A stretch of DNA of 28,259 bases from Actinobacteria bacterium UBA7398 (GTDB lineage Bacteria; Actinomycetota; Actinomycetes; Nanopelagicales; Nanopelagicaceae): positions 27,911 through 56,169 of the forward strand of contig DKNC01000050.1 in assembly GCA_002470135.1 (NCBI GenBank). Direction: 5' to 3'. Position numbers and translations under genes: made by a program. Below the pieces are notes generated by a model that saw only the letters and a list, made by a program, of their open reading frames with translations, ran no database searches and had not been told where the DNA came from. Position 1 is the first letter of the stretch; every line of letters starts with the position of its first letter. Below are positions 1 through 8,355 of the stretch, piece by piece.

Positions 1-1130
1 AATGTATAACCGCGCGACTCCATCTCTTTTACTCGTTCTACAACTCGAGTAAGAACCCCTTTATCGCTACCGATCTCGATGCCGAGTTCTTGTGATTTCA
101 ATTCAATTGATGCGCGACCGGCCATATCAGAGACCAACATTCGACGATCATTTCCAACGCTAATCGGATCTTCATGTTGGTAAAGCGCAGGATCAACTTT
201 AATAGCGGATGCATGTAGGCCAGCTTTATGTGCAAAAGCAGATATCCCAACATATGGTTGGCGTGCACTAGATGCCACGTTAGTTACTTCAGCAATTGCG
301 TGTGAAATTCGGAATGCCTCATGGAGTAAGCCCTTAGGTAGAACTAATTGCTTCTTCTTTAATTCGAGGTTCGCGATGATTGAAACTAGATCGGCATTAC
401 CAGTTCGTTCACCATAACCATTTAGCGTGCCTTGCACGTGGGTAGCGCCAGCAGCGACTGCAGCAAGTGAGTTAGCGATCGCGCAACCGGTGTCGTTATG
501 GCAATGAATACCAAGACGAGCGGCGCTCTTTCCTAATACATCGTGTACAACTTGCGAGAGTTCATCCGGCAACATGCCACCGTTAGTATCGCAGAGCGCA
601 ACTACATCAGCGCCAGCTTCGGCGGCAACTCGAACAACTTCCAGTGCGTAAGCCGGATTAGAACGGTAGCCATCGAAGAAATGTTCTGCATCAAGAAATA
701 CTCGCTGGCCACCTTCTTTTAGGAAGTGAATTGATTCGCGAATCATCGCAAGGTTTTCATCCAAGTTTGTTTTCAGCGCTAAATCAACATGACGATCATG
801 GGCTTTTGCTACCAGCGTTACTGCTGGTGCGCCAGAATCTGCAAGTGCGCGAAGTAGTACATCGTCGGCAGCTTTAACGCCGGGGCGACGAGTTGCGCCA
901 AATGCCACAAATGTTGCGTTCTTTAACTTTAACTCTTTTTTAGCAAGTGCAAAGAATTCAGTGTCTTTTGGATTAGCTCCTGGCCAACCGCCTTCGATAA
1001 AACCAACACCGAGTTCATCAAGATGACGAGCGATTGTTAACTTGTCATGAACTGAAAGGTTTAAACCTTCCTGTTGTGCGCCATCGCGAAGCGTGGTGTC
1101 GTAAATATGGAACGCATCAGAAATTGTCAT
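1..1130 (-). CDS. cimA: Citramalate synthase (partial; C-terminus beyond window)
   Basis: Reading from the ATG at 1130 to the window edge gives 376 codons without a stop. The protein belongs to the 2-isopropylmalate/homocitrate/citramalate synthase family. The TIM-barrel opening DTTLRDGAQQEG is at residues 11-22, with metal-ligand Asp16. HCHND at 209-213 supplies the two His ligands. GYGERTGNADL follows, then the linker motif SARQPYVGISAFAHKAGLH. The DGAQQEG and GISAFAHKAGLH forms match the CimA branch better than LeuA. The family joins pyruvate and acetyl-CoA to (R)-citramalate, the entry to a threonine-independent route to 2-oxobutyrate and isoleucine. The C-terminal regulatory domain should lie beyond base 1. 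The start overlaps the ilvE stop in TAATG, so translation is probably coupled. It is the last visible gene of the ilv operon. A divergent LeuA or homocitrate synthase is less likely. Confidence 0.88.
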   Translation of the reverse strand, partial: MTISDAFHIYDTTLRDGAQQEGLNLSVHDKLTIARHLDELGVGFIEGGWPGANPKDTEFFALAKKELKLKNATFVAFGATRRPGVKAADDVLLRALADSGAPAVTLVAKAHDRHVDLALKTNLDENLAMIRESIHFLKEGGQRVFLDAEHFFDGYRSNPAYALEVVRVAAEAGADVVALCDTNGGMLPDELSQVVHDVLGKSAARLGIHCHNDTGCAIANSLAAVAAGATHVQGTLNGYGERTGNADLVSIIANLELKKKQLVLPKGLLHEAFRISHAIAEVTNVASSARQPYVGISAFAHKAGLHASAIKVDPALYQHEDPISVGNDRRMLVSDMAGRASIELKSQELGIEIGSDKGVLTRVVERVKEMESRGYT

Positions 1131-2215
1131 TAGCAGACCGTTTTATTCCAACCGTGGATATCTGGAACTGTGCCATGTTGGATGCCTAGTAAGTGTTCAC
1201 GAAGTTGCATAGTGATCGGTCCAGGAGTGCCATCACCTGTTGGCCAATTTCCGAATTCGCTCTTTGCGCCACCAATAGGTGAAATTACCGCTGCAGTACC
1301 GCAGGCAAAAGTTTCGGTAATCTCACCGCTAGCAACGCCGTCACGCCAATCATCGATAGAGATCATGCCTTCTTCTGTTTTGTAACCAAGATCTTTTGCA
1401 ACCGTAAGGATTGAATCGCGCGTAACACCAGGAAGTAGCGTGCCCGTTAATTTAGGTGTAAAAATTGTGGCAGCTTTACCTTTTCCTTTAACAAAGTAAA
1501 GGTTCATGCCGCCCATCTCTTCTACCCATTTACGCTCTAACGCATCTAACCAAACAACTTGATCGCAACCTTGAGCTGCAGCTTGTTGTTGCGCAAGTAG
1601 CGATGCTGCGTAGTTTCCGCCGCACTTAGCTTCACCAGTTCCGCCAAGCGATGCTCGAACATATTCAGTAGAAATCCAAACCGTAACTGCGGTTGTAGTT
1701 GAGAAATATGCACCAACTGGGCAGGCAATCAAAATGTAGGAAGCGCTCTTTGATGGCCGAACGCCAATCGCAACTTCGGTTGCGATCATAAATGGCCGAA
1801 TATAGAGCGAAGAACCAACTTTATGTGGCACCCAACCCTTATCTTGCTTTACTAAAGTTTCAATAGTTTCGATAAATGCTGCAACAGGTAGTTCTGGTAA
1901 CGCCAATCGTTTTGCGGATTTAGCAAAACGTTTTCCGTTTGCATCCGGGCGGAACAAGCTAATTGAGTTATCTGGCTGCCAATATGCTTTTAAGCCTTCA
2001 AAAATTTCTTGGCCATAATGTAAAACCATTGTCGCTGGGTCAAGTGAAAGCGGGCCATAAGCTTTTAGTTCCGCGTCGCCCCAACCGGAATCTACGTGCC
2101 AATTCGCAATCACCATATGGTCAGTGAAATATTTTCCAAACCCGCCTTCATCTACTTTTGCTTGGCGAACTACATCTGGCAACGCAGTTACAGATGGTGT
2201 GATATTTATTTTCAT
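1130..2215 (-). CDS. ilvE: Branched-chain amino acid aminotransferase
   Basis: 361 residues, fold-type IV PLP aminotransferase of the BCAT family. It carries out the final transamination to Leu, Ile and Val, with glutamate as amino donor, in the cytosol. The PLP-binding lysine is Lys197 in GGTGEAKCGGNYAAS (191-205). Other family marks are LHYGQEIFEGLKAY (65-78), LYIRPFMIATE (137-147) and EEMGGMNLYFV (232-242). The length fits the actinobacterial IlvE (about 360-370). The start is ATG, 2 nt after the leuB stop, and the stop overlaps the cimA start by one base. Position between leuB and cimA fits an end-of-pathway enzyme for all three branched-chain amino acids. D-amino acid transaminase and ADC lyase are excluded by the motifs. 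Confidence 0.95.
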   Translation of the reverse strand: MKINITPSVTALPDVVRQAKVDEGGFGKYFTDHMVIANWHVDSGWGDAELKAYGPLSLDPATMVLHYGQEIFEGLKAYWQPDNSISLFRPDANGKRFAKSAKRLALPELPVAAFIETIETLVKQDKGWVPHKVGSSLYIRPFMIATEVAIGVRPSKSASYILIACPVGAYFSTTTAVTVWISTEYVRASLGGTGEAKCGGNYAASLLAQQQAAAQGCDQVVWLDALERKWVEEMGGMNLYFVKGKGKAATIFTPKLTGTLLPGVTRDSILTVAKDLGYKTEEGMISIDDWRDGVASGEITETFACGTAAVISPIGGAKSEFGNWPTGDGTPGPITMQLREHLLGIQHGTVPDIHGWNKTVC

Positions 2216-2217
2216 AC

Positions 2218-3261
2218 CTACCCCTTCACTGCGTTAGCAAGAAGTGTGCCAATTTCAGTTGTAGAACGCTTTTTATCGCCGCGTGTTAGCAAATCTGCGG
2301 CGACCGCTTTCTCTACATCTTTAGCGGCATCAAATAAACCTAAATGGCTAAGCATCATTGCAACTGACATGATGGTTGCAGTTGGATCTGCGATTGCCTT
2401 ACCAGCGATATCAGGAGCCGAGCCATGAACCGGTTCAAACATAGATGGGAACTTGCCAGTTGGATTAATGTTTCCAGAAGCCGCTAATCCAATTCCGCCA
2501 CAAATTGCTGCTGCAATGTCGGTCAAAATATCTCCAAAGAGATTATCGGTTACAACGACATCGAAGCGATCTGGATTAGTAACAAAGAACATGGAAGCTG
2601 CGTCTACGTGCAAATAATCGGTTGCCACATCAGGAAATTCTTTTGCAACTTCATTAAATGTCCGAGTCCATAGACTGCCAGCACGAGTGAGCACATTGTT
2701 CTTGTGCACCAAAGTTAATTTCTTTCGCGGCCGCGCTTGCGCACGTGCAAATGCATTTCGAATTACCCGCTCTGCGCCACGTCGAGTATTTAAACTCTCT
2801 TCAGTAGCGATTTCATCGGCTGTACCCTCCGCAAGCACACCACCAGCCCCAACATATGGACCTTCAGTACCTTCGCGAACCACAATGAAATCAAGTTCAG
2901 AAACGCCGACAAGTGGTGATTTAACACCAGGATAAAGTCGAGCTGGTCGCAAATTAATAAAGTGATCAAATGCGAATCGAAGTTTTAACAGTAAACCGCG
3001 CTCTAAAACTCCGTTCGGAACAGTTGGGTCGCCAACTGCGCCAAGTAAAATTACATCAGCTTTTGCTAATTCGGTTAGCGTCGCATCAGGAAGCGTCTCG
3101 CCAGTTTTATGCCAGAGGCGAGCACCAAGTTCGTACTCCTTCTTGTTGAAAGTCACGCCGTATTTTGCGGAGACCTCATCTAAAACTTTAAGCCCTTCGG
3201 CCACAACTTCTGGGCCGATGCCATCGCCACCGATAACTGCAAGATTAAATGATTTGCTCAT
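2218..3261 (-). CDS. leuB: 3-isopropylmalate dehydrogenase
   Basis: 347 residues, NAD-dependent beta-decarboxylating dehydrogenase family. It oxidises and decarboxylates 3-isopropylmalate to 2-oxoisocaproate in leucine synthesis. The same family acts on methylmalate in the citramalate route. Visible marks: GGDGIGPEVV (11-20), substrate-binding LRFAFDHFINLRPARLYPG, EGTEGPYVGAGG, the metal-site segment VVTDNLFGDILTD, and the NAD site PVHGSAPDIAGK. The EGTEG segment and the hydrophobic LRFAFDHF stretch favour IPMDH over isocitrate or tartrate dehydrogenase. The gene sits 3 nt after serA and 2 nt before ilvE. leuA, leuC and leuD are not in the window. Shared operon with cimA suggests service in both leucine and citramalate-derived isoleucine synthesis (inference). 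Confidence 0.93.
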   Translation of the reverse strand: MSKSFNLAVIGGDGIGPEVVAEGLKVLDEVSAKYGVTFNKKEYELGARLWHKTGETLPDATLTELAKADVILLGAVGDPTVPNGVLERGLLLKLRFAFDHFINLRPARLYPGVKSPLVGVSELDFIVVREGTEGPYVGAGGVLAEGTADEIATEESLNTRRGAERVIRNAFARAQARPRKKLTLVHKNNVLTRAGSLWTRTFNEVAKEFPDVATDYLHVDAASMFFVTNPDRFDVVVTDNLFGDILTDIAAAICGGIGLAASGNINPTGKFPSMFEPVHGSAPDIAGKAIADPTATIMSVAMMLSHLGLFDAAKDVEKAVAADLLTRGDKKRSTTEIGTLLANAVKG

Positions 3262-3264
3262 GGC

Positions 3265-4857
3265 TTATCCCAACAACGATACTGAAGTAACGGAATTCGA
3301 ACCGGTTTCTTTTTTAACTAGCGCAATCATCTCTGTTGGAATTGAAGAATCAACTGTGATTGCCATTAGCGCTTCCCCACCTTCGCTGCTCCGGGCAACC
3401 TGCATGCCCGCAATATTTATGTTGGCTTTACCAAGTGTGTTACCAACAATTCCCACAATTCCAGGGCGATCGCCATAACGGAGAAATAGCATGTGACTAG
3501 TTGGTGGCAAATCTAAATCAAAGCCATCAATTGCGATGATCTTTTCAACTTTACGAATCCCCATCAAAGTGCCGTGAACGTCAACAAATTTTCCGTCCGC
3601 AAAAGATGCATGAAGTGTGATCATGCTGCGAAATTCTGGGCTCTCAGCATTGGTGGTAACAGTTGCAGTTAAACCGCGTTCTTCGGCAATATTTGGTGCG
3701 TTAACATATGTAACATCTTCAGCGCCGGTTGCAAGCAAAGCACCTTTAATCGCGCTAGTTGCAAGCACGGAACAATCATGACCCGAGATATCACCTTTAA
3801 CTTCGATCGCAATTGAAACCGGAAGTTCACCAGCAATTGCAGTTGCTACCTGTGAAAGCTTTTCAACTAGCGGCAAACTTGGGCGAATATCTTCATCAAT
3901 TGCGCCACCTTTAACGTTTACTGCATCTGGGACTAGCTCTCCAGAAAGGGCTTTGCGGACAGAGACTGCAACCGCAATTCCCGCGCGTTCTTGCGCTTCA
4001 TCAGTAGAAGCACCTAAGTGTGGAGTCGCAACAACTTGATCAAGTTGAAATAGTGGTGAATCAGTACAAGGTTCAGTTGCGAAAACATCTAAACCTGCAC
4101 CAGCAACGCGGCCTTCAGTAATAGCTTTATGAAGAGCAACCTCATCAAGTACACCGCCTCGAGCTGCATTAATTATCCGAACCGATGGCTTAACTTTTTT
4201 AAGCGCTGCTTCACCGATTAAGTTTGCAGTCTCTTTAGTTTTAGGTAAGTGAATCGTGATGAAATCAGAATGTGTTAATAGTTCATCTAAGGTGACAAGT
4301 CGAACCCCAAGTTGTGCCGCACGAGCAGGTTGTAGATATGGATCGTAAGCAACTATTTCCATTCCAAAAGCTTGCATCCGCGAAGCAACAAGTTGACCAA
4401 TTCTGCCAAAACCTACGATTCCAAGGGTTTTTTCAAATAGTTCTGCGCCGGTGTATTTAGAGCGCGCCCATTTTCCATTTTTAAGTGCAGCATGTGCTGG
4501 TGTGATAAAACGTGCGCTTGCTAACAATAGTGAGATTGCGAGTTCTGCTGCGCTAACAATATTTGAAGTCGGTGCGTTAACGACCATTACACCAGCCGCA
4601 GTTGCCGCGGCAATGTCAACGTTATCTAAACCAACGCCAGCGCGTGCAATAACTTTTAAACCTTTTGCGGCAACGATAGCTTCATCATCCATCTTGGTTG
4701 CAGATCTAATTAGCACTGCATCTACACCAGCACTAAGTGCAGCAAGAAGTTCACTTCGATTTGCGCCATCACAATTTCGAACTTCGAAATCAGGACCAAG
4801 CGCTTCTAAAGTGGCAGGGCTAAGTTCTTCTGCAATTAAGACGATTGGTTTAGCCAC
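3265..4857 (-). CDS. serA: D-3-phosphoglycerate dehydrogenase (long form with ACT domain)
   Basis: 530 residues. It catalyses the first committed step of serine synthesis, 3-phosphoglycerate to phosphohydroxypyruvate with NAD. Domain order: split N-terminal substrate domain, Rossmann domain with GFGRIG (149-154), substrate Arg in ARGG (about 232-235), catalytic His280 in ATPHLGAST, then an allosteric substrate-binding domain (about 315-450) and a C-terminal ACT domain (about 455-530) starting near MLFLRYGDRPGIVG. The length and extra domain match the type I enzyme of Mycobacterium, which is serine-inhibited. The start is GTG, lying inside the ilvC end; the 8-nt overlap GTGGCTAA points to translational coupling. 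serA between ilvC and leuB is a known actinobacterial arrangement. Confidence 0.95.
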   Translation of the reverse strand: MAKPIVLIAEELSPATLEALGPDFEVRNCDGANRSELLAALSAGVDAVLIRSATKMDDEAIVAAKGLKVIARAGVGLDNVDIAAATAAGVMVVNAPTSNIVSAAELAISLLLASARFITPAHAALKNGKWARSKYTGAELFEKTLGIVGFGRIGQLVASRMQAFGMEIVAYDPYLQPARAAQLGVRLVTLDELLTHSDFITIHLPKTKETANLIGEAALKKVKPSVRIINAARGGVLDEVALHKAITEGRVAGAGLDVFATEPCTDSPLFQLDQVVATPHLGASTDEAQERAGIAVAVSVRKALSGELVPDAVNVKGGAIDEDIRPSLPLVEKLSQVATAIAGELPVSIAIEVKGDISGHDCSVLATSAIKGALLATGAEDVTYVNAPNIAEERGLTATVTTNAESPEFRSMITLHASFADGKFVDVHGTLMGIRKVEKIIAIDGFDLDLPPTSHMLFLRYGDRPGIVGIVGNTLGKANINIAGMQVARSSEGGEALMAITVDSSIPTEMIALVKKETGSNSVTSVSLLG

Positions 4858-5884
4858 GCGACACAGAACCTTCTTTGTAATCGTCCTTATTTGCAGCTTT
4901 TACCCAAGACATTAACTTACGAAGTTCACGACCAACAGCCTCAATTGGATGAGCTTCGCCTTTTGCACGGAGCGCTTTAAATTCTGGTGCGCCAGCATCT
5001 TGGTCATCAATAAAGCGTTTAGCGAAGGTGCCATTTTGGACATCGGCAAGCACAGCTTTCATGTTCGCTTTTACACTTGGATCAATAACACGAGGACCAG
5101 ATACATAATCTCCATATTCAGCAGTATCGGAAACGGACCAACGTTGTTTCGCAATTCCACCTTCGTACATCAAATCTACGATTAATTTAAGTTCGTGTAA
5201 GCATTCGAAGTAGGCAACTTCAGGTTGGTAACCAGCCTCAACTAAAGTTTCGAAACCGTACATAACCAATTGCGATGCGCCGCCGCAAAGAACTGATTGT
5301 TCACCGAACAAATCGGTTTCAGTCTCTTCGGTAAATGTTGTAAGGATTGCACCGGCGCGAAGTCCGCCCATAGCTTTTGCATAAGAAAGCGTTAGCGGCC
5401 AAGCGTTTCCAGTCGAATCTTGTTCTACCGCAACGATGTCTGGCACGCCTCGACCAGCTACGAATTCACGACGAACTAAATGTCCTGGTCCTTTAGGGGC
5501 GACCATGCAGACATCAACATTTGTGTTTGGCTTGATATACCCAAAACGAATATTGAAACCGTGCGCAAAGAAAAGCGCATCGCCATCTTTAAGGTTTGGC
5601 GCAATTGAATCATTGTAAATGTGGCGTTGTTTATGGTCTGGCGCTAACAACATAATCACAGTTGCTTCTTTTACCGCATCCGCTACCGATAGCACGCGCA
5701 ATCCTTCTGCTTCTGCTTTTTCGCGCGACTTTGAACCTTCAGCTAAACCAATTCGAACATCGACACCGCTATCACGAAGGTTTAGTGCATGTGCGTGCCC
5801 TTGAGAACCATAACCAATGACTGCAACCTTTCGCCCTTGAATGATTGAAAGATCTGCATCTTCATCATGATAAATAGTTGCCAC
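4850..5884 (-). CDS. ilvC: Ketol-acid reductoisomerase (class I)
   Basis: 344 residues. It isomerises and reduces acetolactate (or acetohydroxybutyrate) to the dihydroxy acid, using Mg2+ and NADPH. GYGSQGHAHALNL (24-36) is the nucleotide-binding loop. The beta2-alphaB segment (about 43-53, ending in SKS) suggests NADPH preference. Predicted metal ligands are Asp191 and Glu195 (DLFGEQSVLCGG), then Glu227 and Glu231 (ECLHELKLIVDLMYEGG). Single-knot class I length. The start is GTG with an AAAGGAG Shine-Dalgarno just upstream (about 5891-5898). The 30-nt gap from ilvH is one of the larger gaps in the operon and shows no terminator. The 3' end overlaps serA by 8 nt. Confidence 0.96.
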   Translation of the reverse strand: MATIYHDEDADLSIIQGRKVAVIGYGSQGHAHALNLRDSGVDVRIGLAEGSKSREKAEAEGLRVLSVADAVKEATVIMLLAPDHKQRHIYNDSIAPNLKDGDALFFAHGFNIRFGYIKPNTNVDVCMVAPKGPGHLVRREFVAGRGVPDIVAVEQDSTGNAWPLTLSYAKAMGGLRAGAILTTFTEETETDLFGEQSVLCGGASQLVMYGFETLVEAGYQPEVAYFECLHELKLIVDLMYEGGIAKQRWSVSDTAEYGDYVSGPRVIDPSVKANMKAVLADVQNGTFAKRFIDDQDAGAPEFKALRAKGEAHPIEAVGRELRKLMSWVKAANKDDYKEGSVSRG

Positions 5885-5914
5885 GATATTTCTCCTTTAT
5901 ATATTTCGGTTGGT

Positions 5915-6475
5915 TTAGTTCTGGTAATCCGCGGTTGCACTATTAGGGTCCGAAATTGCTACCCCAGAAGTGCTAAGCGTACGGTCTGCAAGCGTGACGC
6001 CGCCACGCTCAAGTGCGATCAACCCTGATTGCACTAATTCTTTTATGCCGAATTGCTCCAGTGATTTGAGCAGCGCTTCGATATCTGTACTTGGCCCAGT
6101 TGCTTCGATTGTTAGCGAAGCATCTGATTCATCAACAATTACGCCATTATATTTAGCGACAACCGCGGCAACTTTCTCTCGTTCCGAAGGTTTTGCTTTG
6201 ATTTTAACTAGTAAAGCTTCGCGCTTAATCGAATCGGTATCAGTCATTTCTGAAATGCCAATAACGTTTATAAGTTTAAATAATTGTGCGATTACTTGAT
6301 CAAGAGCATGTCCGTCAAGATTTAGCACGATAGTCATTCGAGATATTTCAGAATTCTCGGTAGGACCTACCGCAAGTGAATCAATGTTGTATCCGCGGCG
6401 TGAAAATAGCGAAGCTACCCGCGCAAGTACGCCAGGGCTGTTTTCAACTAATACCGAAAGAGTATGGGTGGCCAT
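5915..6475 (-). CDS. ilvH: Acetolactate synthase regulatory (small) subunit
   Basis: 186 residues; also called ilvN in actinobacteria. An N-terminal ACT domain (about 1-75) begins with TLSVLVENSPGVLARVASLF and GYNIDSLAVGPTE, where valine is expected to bind. A second ferredoxin-like ALS_ss_C domain follows (about 82-158). The subunit activates the IlvB catalytic subunit and gives it valine feedback inhibition. A tail of about 25 residues after the core, rich in Ser, Thr, Ala and Asp, makes it slightly longer than the roughly 160-170-residue family norm. It overlaps ilvB by 1 nt in TAATG, which would help keep the two subunits balanced. Confidence 0.95.
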   Translation of the reverse strand: MATHTLSVLVENSPGVLARVASLFSRRGYNIDSLAVGPTENSEISRMTIVLNLDGHALDQVIAQLFKLINVIGISEMTDTDSIKREALLVKIKAKPSEREKVAAVVAKYNGVIVDESDASLTIEATGPSTDIEALLKSLEQFGIKELVQSGLIALERGGVTLADRTLSTSGVAISDPNSATADYQN

Positions 6476-8214
6476 TAGAGCTCCTGCGAATCCCAGTCAG
6501 GCGCAGTTTCGCGCGCAACCATGATGTCATCATTTGAAGTGCCGGCAGCAACCATCGGCCAAACCATGGCATCTCTAAATACGCTGAAATCAACTACAAC
6601 AGGTTGATCGTTAATTGCCATCGCTTCTTTAATAACTTTATCTACATCACCAGTTGTGTCGCAACGGAGTCCGACACAACCCATTGCATCAGCTAACTTA
6701 ACGAAATCTGGAATTCGCTTTGACTCTAATGAAGTATTTGAATAACGAGAGTTATAAAAAAGTGTCTGCCATTGGCGAACCATGCCCAGGCTTTCGTTGT
6801 TGATGATGGCAACTTTAATTGGAATATTATTTAGCGCGCAGGTAACTAACTCTTGGTTAGTCATTTGGAAACAACCGTCACCATCAATTGCCCAAACCGT
6901 GGCATCTGGTAAACCAACTTTGGCACCCATCGCAGCGGGAACTGCATAACCCATCGTTCCGGCGCCACCAGAGTTCAACCAGGTCCGTGGTTTTTCGTAT
7001 TTAACAAATTGCGATGCCCACATCTGATGTTGACCAACGCCAGCAACATAAACGGCATCTGGTCCAGAGATAGCGCCAATTCTTTCAATTACATATTGTG
7101 GTGAAACGCTGCCATCTGCTGGGTGGTCGTAACCCACCGGATATTTAGACCTAAGTGAACCCATCTGGTTCCACCATTGCGTTAAATCTGGTTTTGATTT
7201 CTTAAATTCTGCTTCTAGCGCCGGAATGAGCGCTGTCATGGCTTCGCCAACATCGCCAATGATTGCCACATCAGCAAAGCGGTTCTTACCAATTTCGGCG
7301 GGATCAATGTCAGCATGAATAATTTTTGCATTAACCGCGAAGGTAGAAAGTTTTCCGGTAACTCGATCATCAAAGCGAGCGCCTAAAGTAATAAGTAAAT
7401 CGCTCTTTTGTAGCGCAGTAACCGCGGCAACCGTTCCGTGCATTCCAGGCATACCCAGGTGAAGTGAATGGCTATCTGGAAATGCGCCGCGTGCCATCAA
7501 GGTTGTTACAACTGGCGCGCCAGTCAATTCTGCAAGTTGCAATAGCTGTTTGCTTGCATTTGCTTTTATAACACCGCCACCAACATAAAGCACCGGCTTC
7601 TTTGATTGCGCAATTAGAGCGGCAGCATCACGAATAGCTTGGCTCGCTGGTTTTGTTTTTGGGTTATAGCCAGCTAAATTAATTTTGGTAGGCCATTTAA
7701 AGTCGGTCATTTTTTGGAGCGCATCTTTAGCTATATCAACAAGAACGGGACCAGGACGGCCGGTTCCTGCGATATGGAACGCTTCAGCAATGGCACCAGC
7801 AATATGATCAGGGTTAGTTATTAAAAAATTATGCTTTGTTATTGGCATTGTAATACCGCGGATATCGGCTTCTTGGAACGCATCGGTACCAATTGCGGCG
7901 GAAGGAACTTGGCCAGTAATTGCAACCATTGGAACAGAATCCATTGCAGCATCAGCGATTGGGGTAACTAAATTTGTGGCGCCGGGACCAGAAGTTGCGA
8001 TGCAGACTCCGACGCGGCCAGTTACTTGGGCATATCCAGTTGCGGCATGTCCAGCACCTTGTTCGTGACGGACCAAGATGTGGCGAATTTTGGAATCGTA
8101 GATCGGATCGTAAGCGGGCAGAATTGCGCCACCTGGAATTCCAAACATGACATCAACGCCAGCGTGCTCGAGTGATTTCACTAGGCTCTGCGCTCCAGTT
8201 ACTTGGTTACTCAT
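6475..8214 (-). CDS. ilvB: Acetolactate synthase catalytic (large) subunit
   Basis: 579 residues, ThDP/FAD-dependent biosynthetic AHAS. It condenses two pyruvates to acetolactate (Val/Leu) or pyruvate with 2-oxobutyrate to acetohydroxybutyrate (Ile). The Pyr domain has GIPGGAILPAYDPI (25-38) and catalytic Glu51 in RHEQGAGHAATG. The central FAD domain has LGARFDDRVTGK (277-288). The PP domain has the ThDP/Mg motif GDGCFQMTN (445-453). The start ATG has an AAAGGAG Shine-Dalgarno at 8224-8230, about 9 nt upstream. It is the first structural gene of the operon and lies 42 nt downstream of an intrinsic terminator, so expression should depend on attenuation. The linked ilvH and FAD domain argue against catabolic AlsS or glyoxylate carboligase. 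Confidence 0.97.
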   Translation of the reverse strand: MSNQVTGAQSLVKSLEHAGVDVMFGIPGGAILPAYDPIYDSKIRHILVRHEQGAGHAATGYAQVTGRVGVCIATSGPGATNLVTPIADAAMDSVPMVAITGQVPSAAIGTDAFQEADIRGITMPITKHNFLITNPDHIAGAIAEAFHIAGTGRPGPVLVDIAKDALQKMTDFKWPTKINLAGYNPKTKPASQAIRDAAALIAQSKKPVLYVGGGVIKANASKQLLQLAELTGAPVVTTLMARGAFPDSHSLHLGMPGMHGTVAAVTALQKSDLLITLGARFDDRVTGKLSTFAVNAKIIHADIDPAEIGKNRFADVAIIGDVGEAMTALIPALEAEFKKSKPDLTQWWNQMGSLRSKYPVGYDHPADGSVSPQYVIERIGAISGPDAVYVAGVGQHQMWASQFVKYEKPRTWLNSGGAGTMGYAVPAAMGAKVGLPDATVWAIDGDGCFQMTNQELVTCALNNIPIKVAIINNESLGMVRQWQTLFYNSRYSNTSLESKRIPDFVKLADAMGCVGLRCDTTGDVDKVIKEAMAINDQPVVVDFSVFRDAMVWPMVAAGTSNDDIMVARETAPDWDSQEL

Positions 8215-8256
8215 TCCGACCTACTCCTTTCCTTCTCTAATTAACTCCACTAACAG

Positions 8257-8282
8257 AAAAACCCTCAGTTTCAACTGAGGGT
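8257..8282 (-). terminator. Intrinsic terminator in the ilvB leader (attenuator)
   Basis: On the minus strand ACCCTCAGTT and AACTGAGGGT form a perfect inverted repeat (8273-8282 with 8261-8270), folding as an 8-10 bp stem with a short loop. A run of five U at 8257-8261 follows. It lies between the leader ORF (8302-8349) and ilvB (8214), so premature termination here would switch the operon off. The 3' arm and U-tract could alternatively pair with upstream RNA. CCTCAGT in the leader ORF (8327-8333) is complementary to ACTGAGG of the 3' arm, and CAGA plus CCC at about 8288-8297 could pair with GGG plus UCUG. Which pairing antiterminates is unresolved. Confidence 0.85.
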
Positions 8283-8315
8283 AGCGCGGGATCTGATTTT
8301 TCTAGATCGCGCGCT
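8283..8315 (-). promoter_or_regulatory. Hairpin overlapping the end of the ilv leader peptide
   Basis: Arms 8304-8315 and 8283-8294 pair over 12 positions with a single mismatch, around a 9-nt A-rich loop. In RNA the arms are AGCGCGCGAUCU and AGAUCCCGCGCU. The 5' arm covers codons 12 to stop of the leader ORF. A ribosome finishing the leader should block the hairpin, while one stalled at Val-Val-Ile may leave part of it free. It abuts the terminator stem with no gap. Its role (pause, anti-antiterminator or antiterminator partner) is inference. Confidence 0.7.
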
Positions 8316-8349
8316 CTTGAATCACCACTGAGGTAGATAGTGTTTTCAT
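8302..8349 (-). CDS. ilvB operon leader peptide (attenuation peptide), 15 aa
   Basis: The ORF encodes MKTLSTSVVIQERAI and stops at TAG. Five of 15 residues are branched-chain (Leu4, Val8, Val9, Ile10, Ile15), including a consecutive Val-Val-Ile run, as expected of a peptide that senses charged Val/Ile/Leu tRNA. It is followed by a hairpin and an intrinsic terminator ahead of ilvB. There is no Shine-Dalgarno upstream of the ATG. The -10 hexamer ends 6 nt before the ATG, so the A of ATG is the expected transcription start and translation would be leaderless. Attenuation of ilvBNC by leader peptides is known in actinobacteria such as Corynebacterium. This particular peptide is called from sequence alone. 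Confidence 0.82.
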   Translation of the reverse strand: MKTLSTSVVIQERAI

Positions 8350-8355
8350 GGCCAA

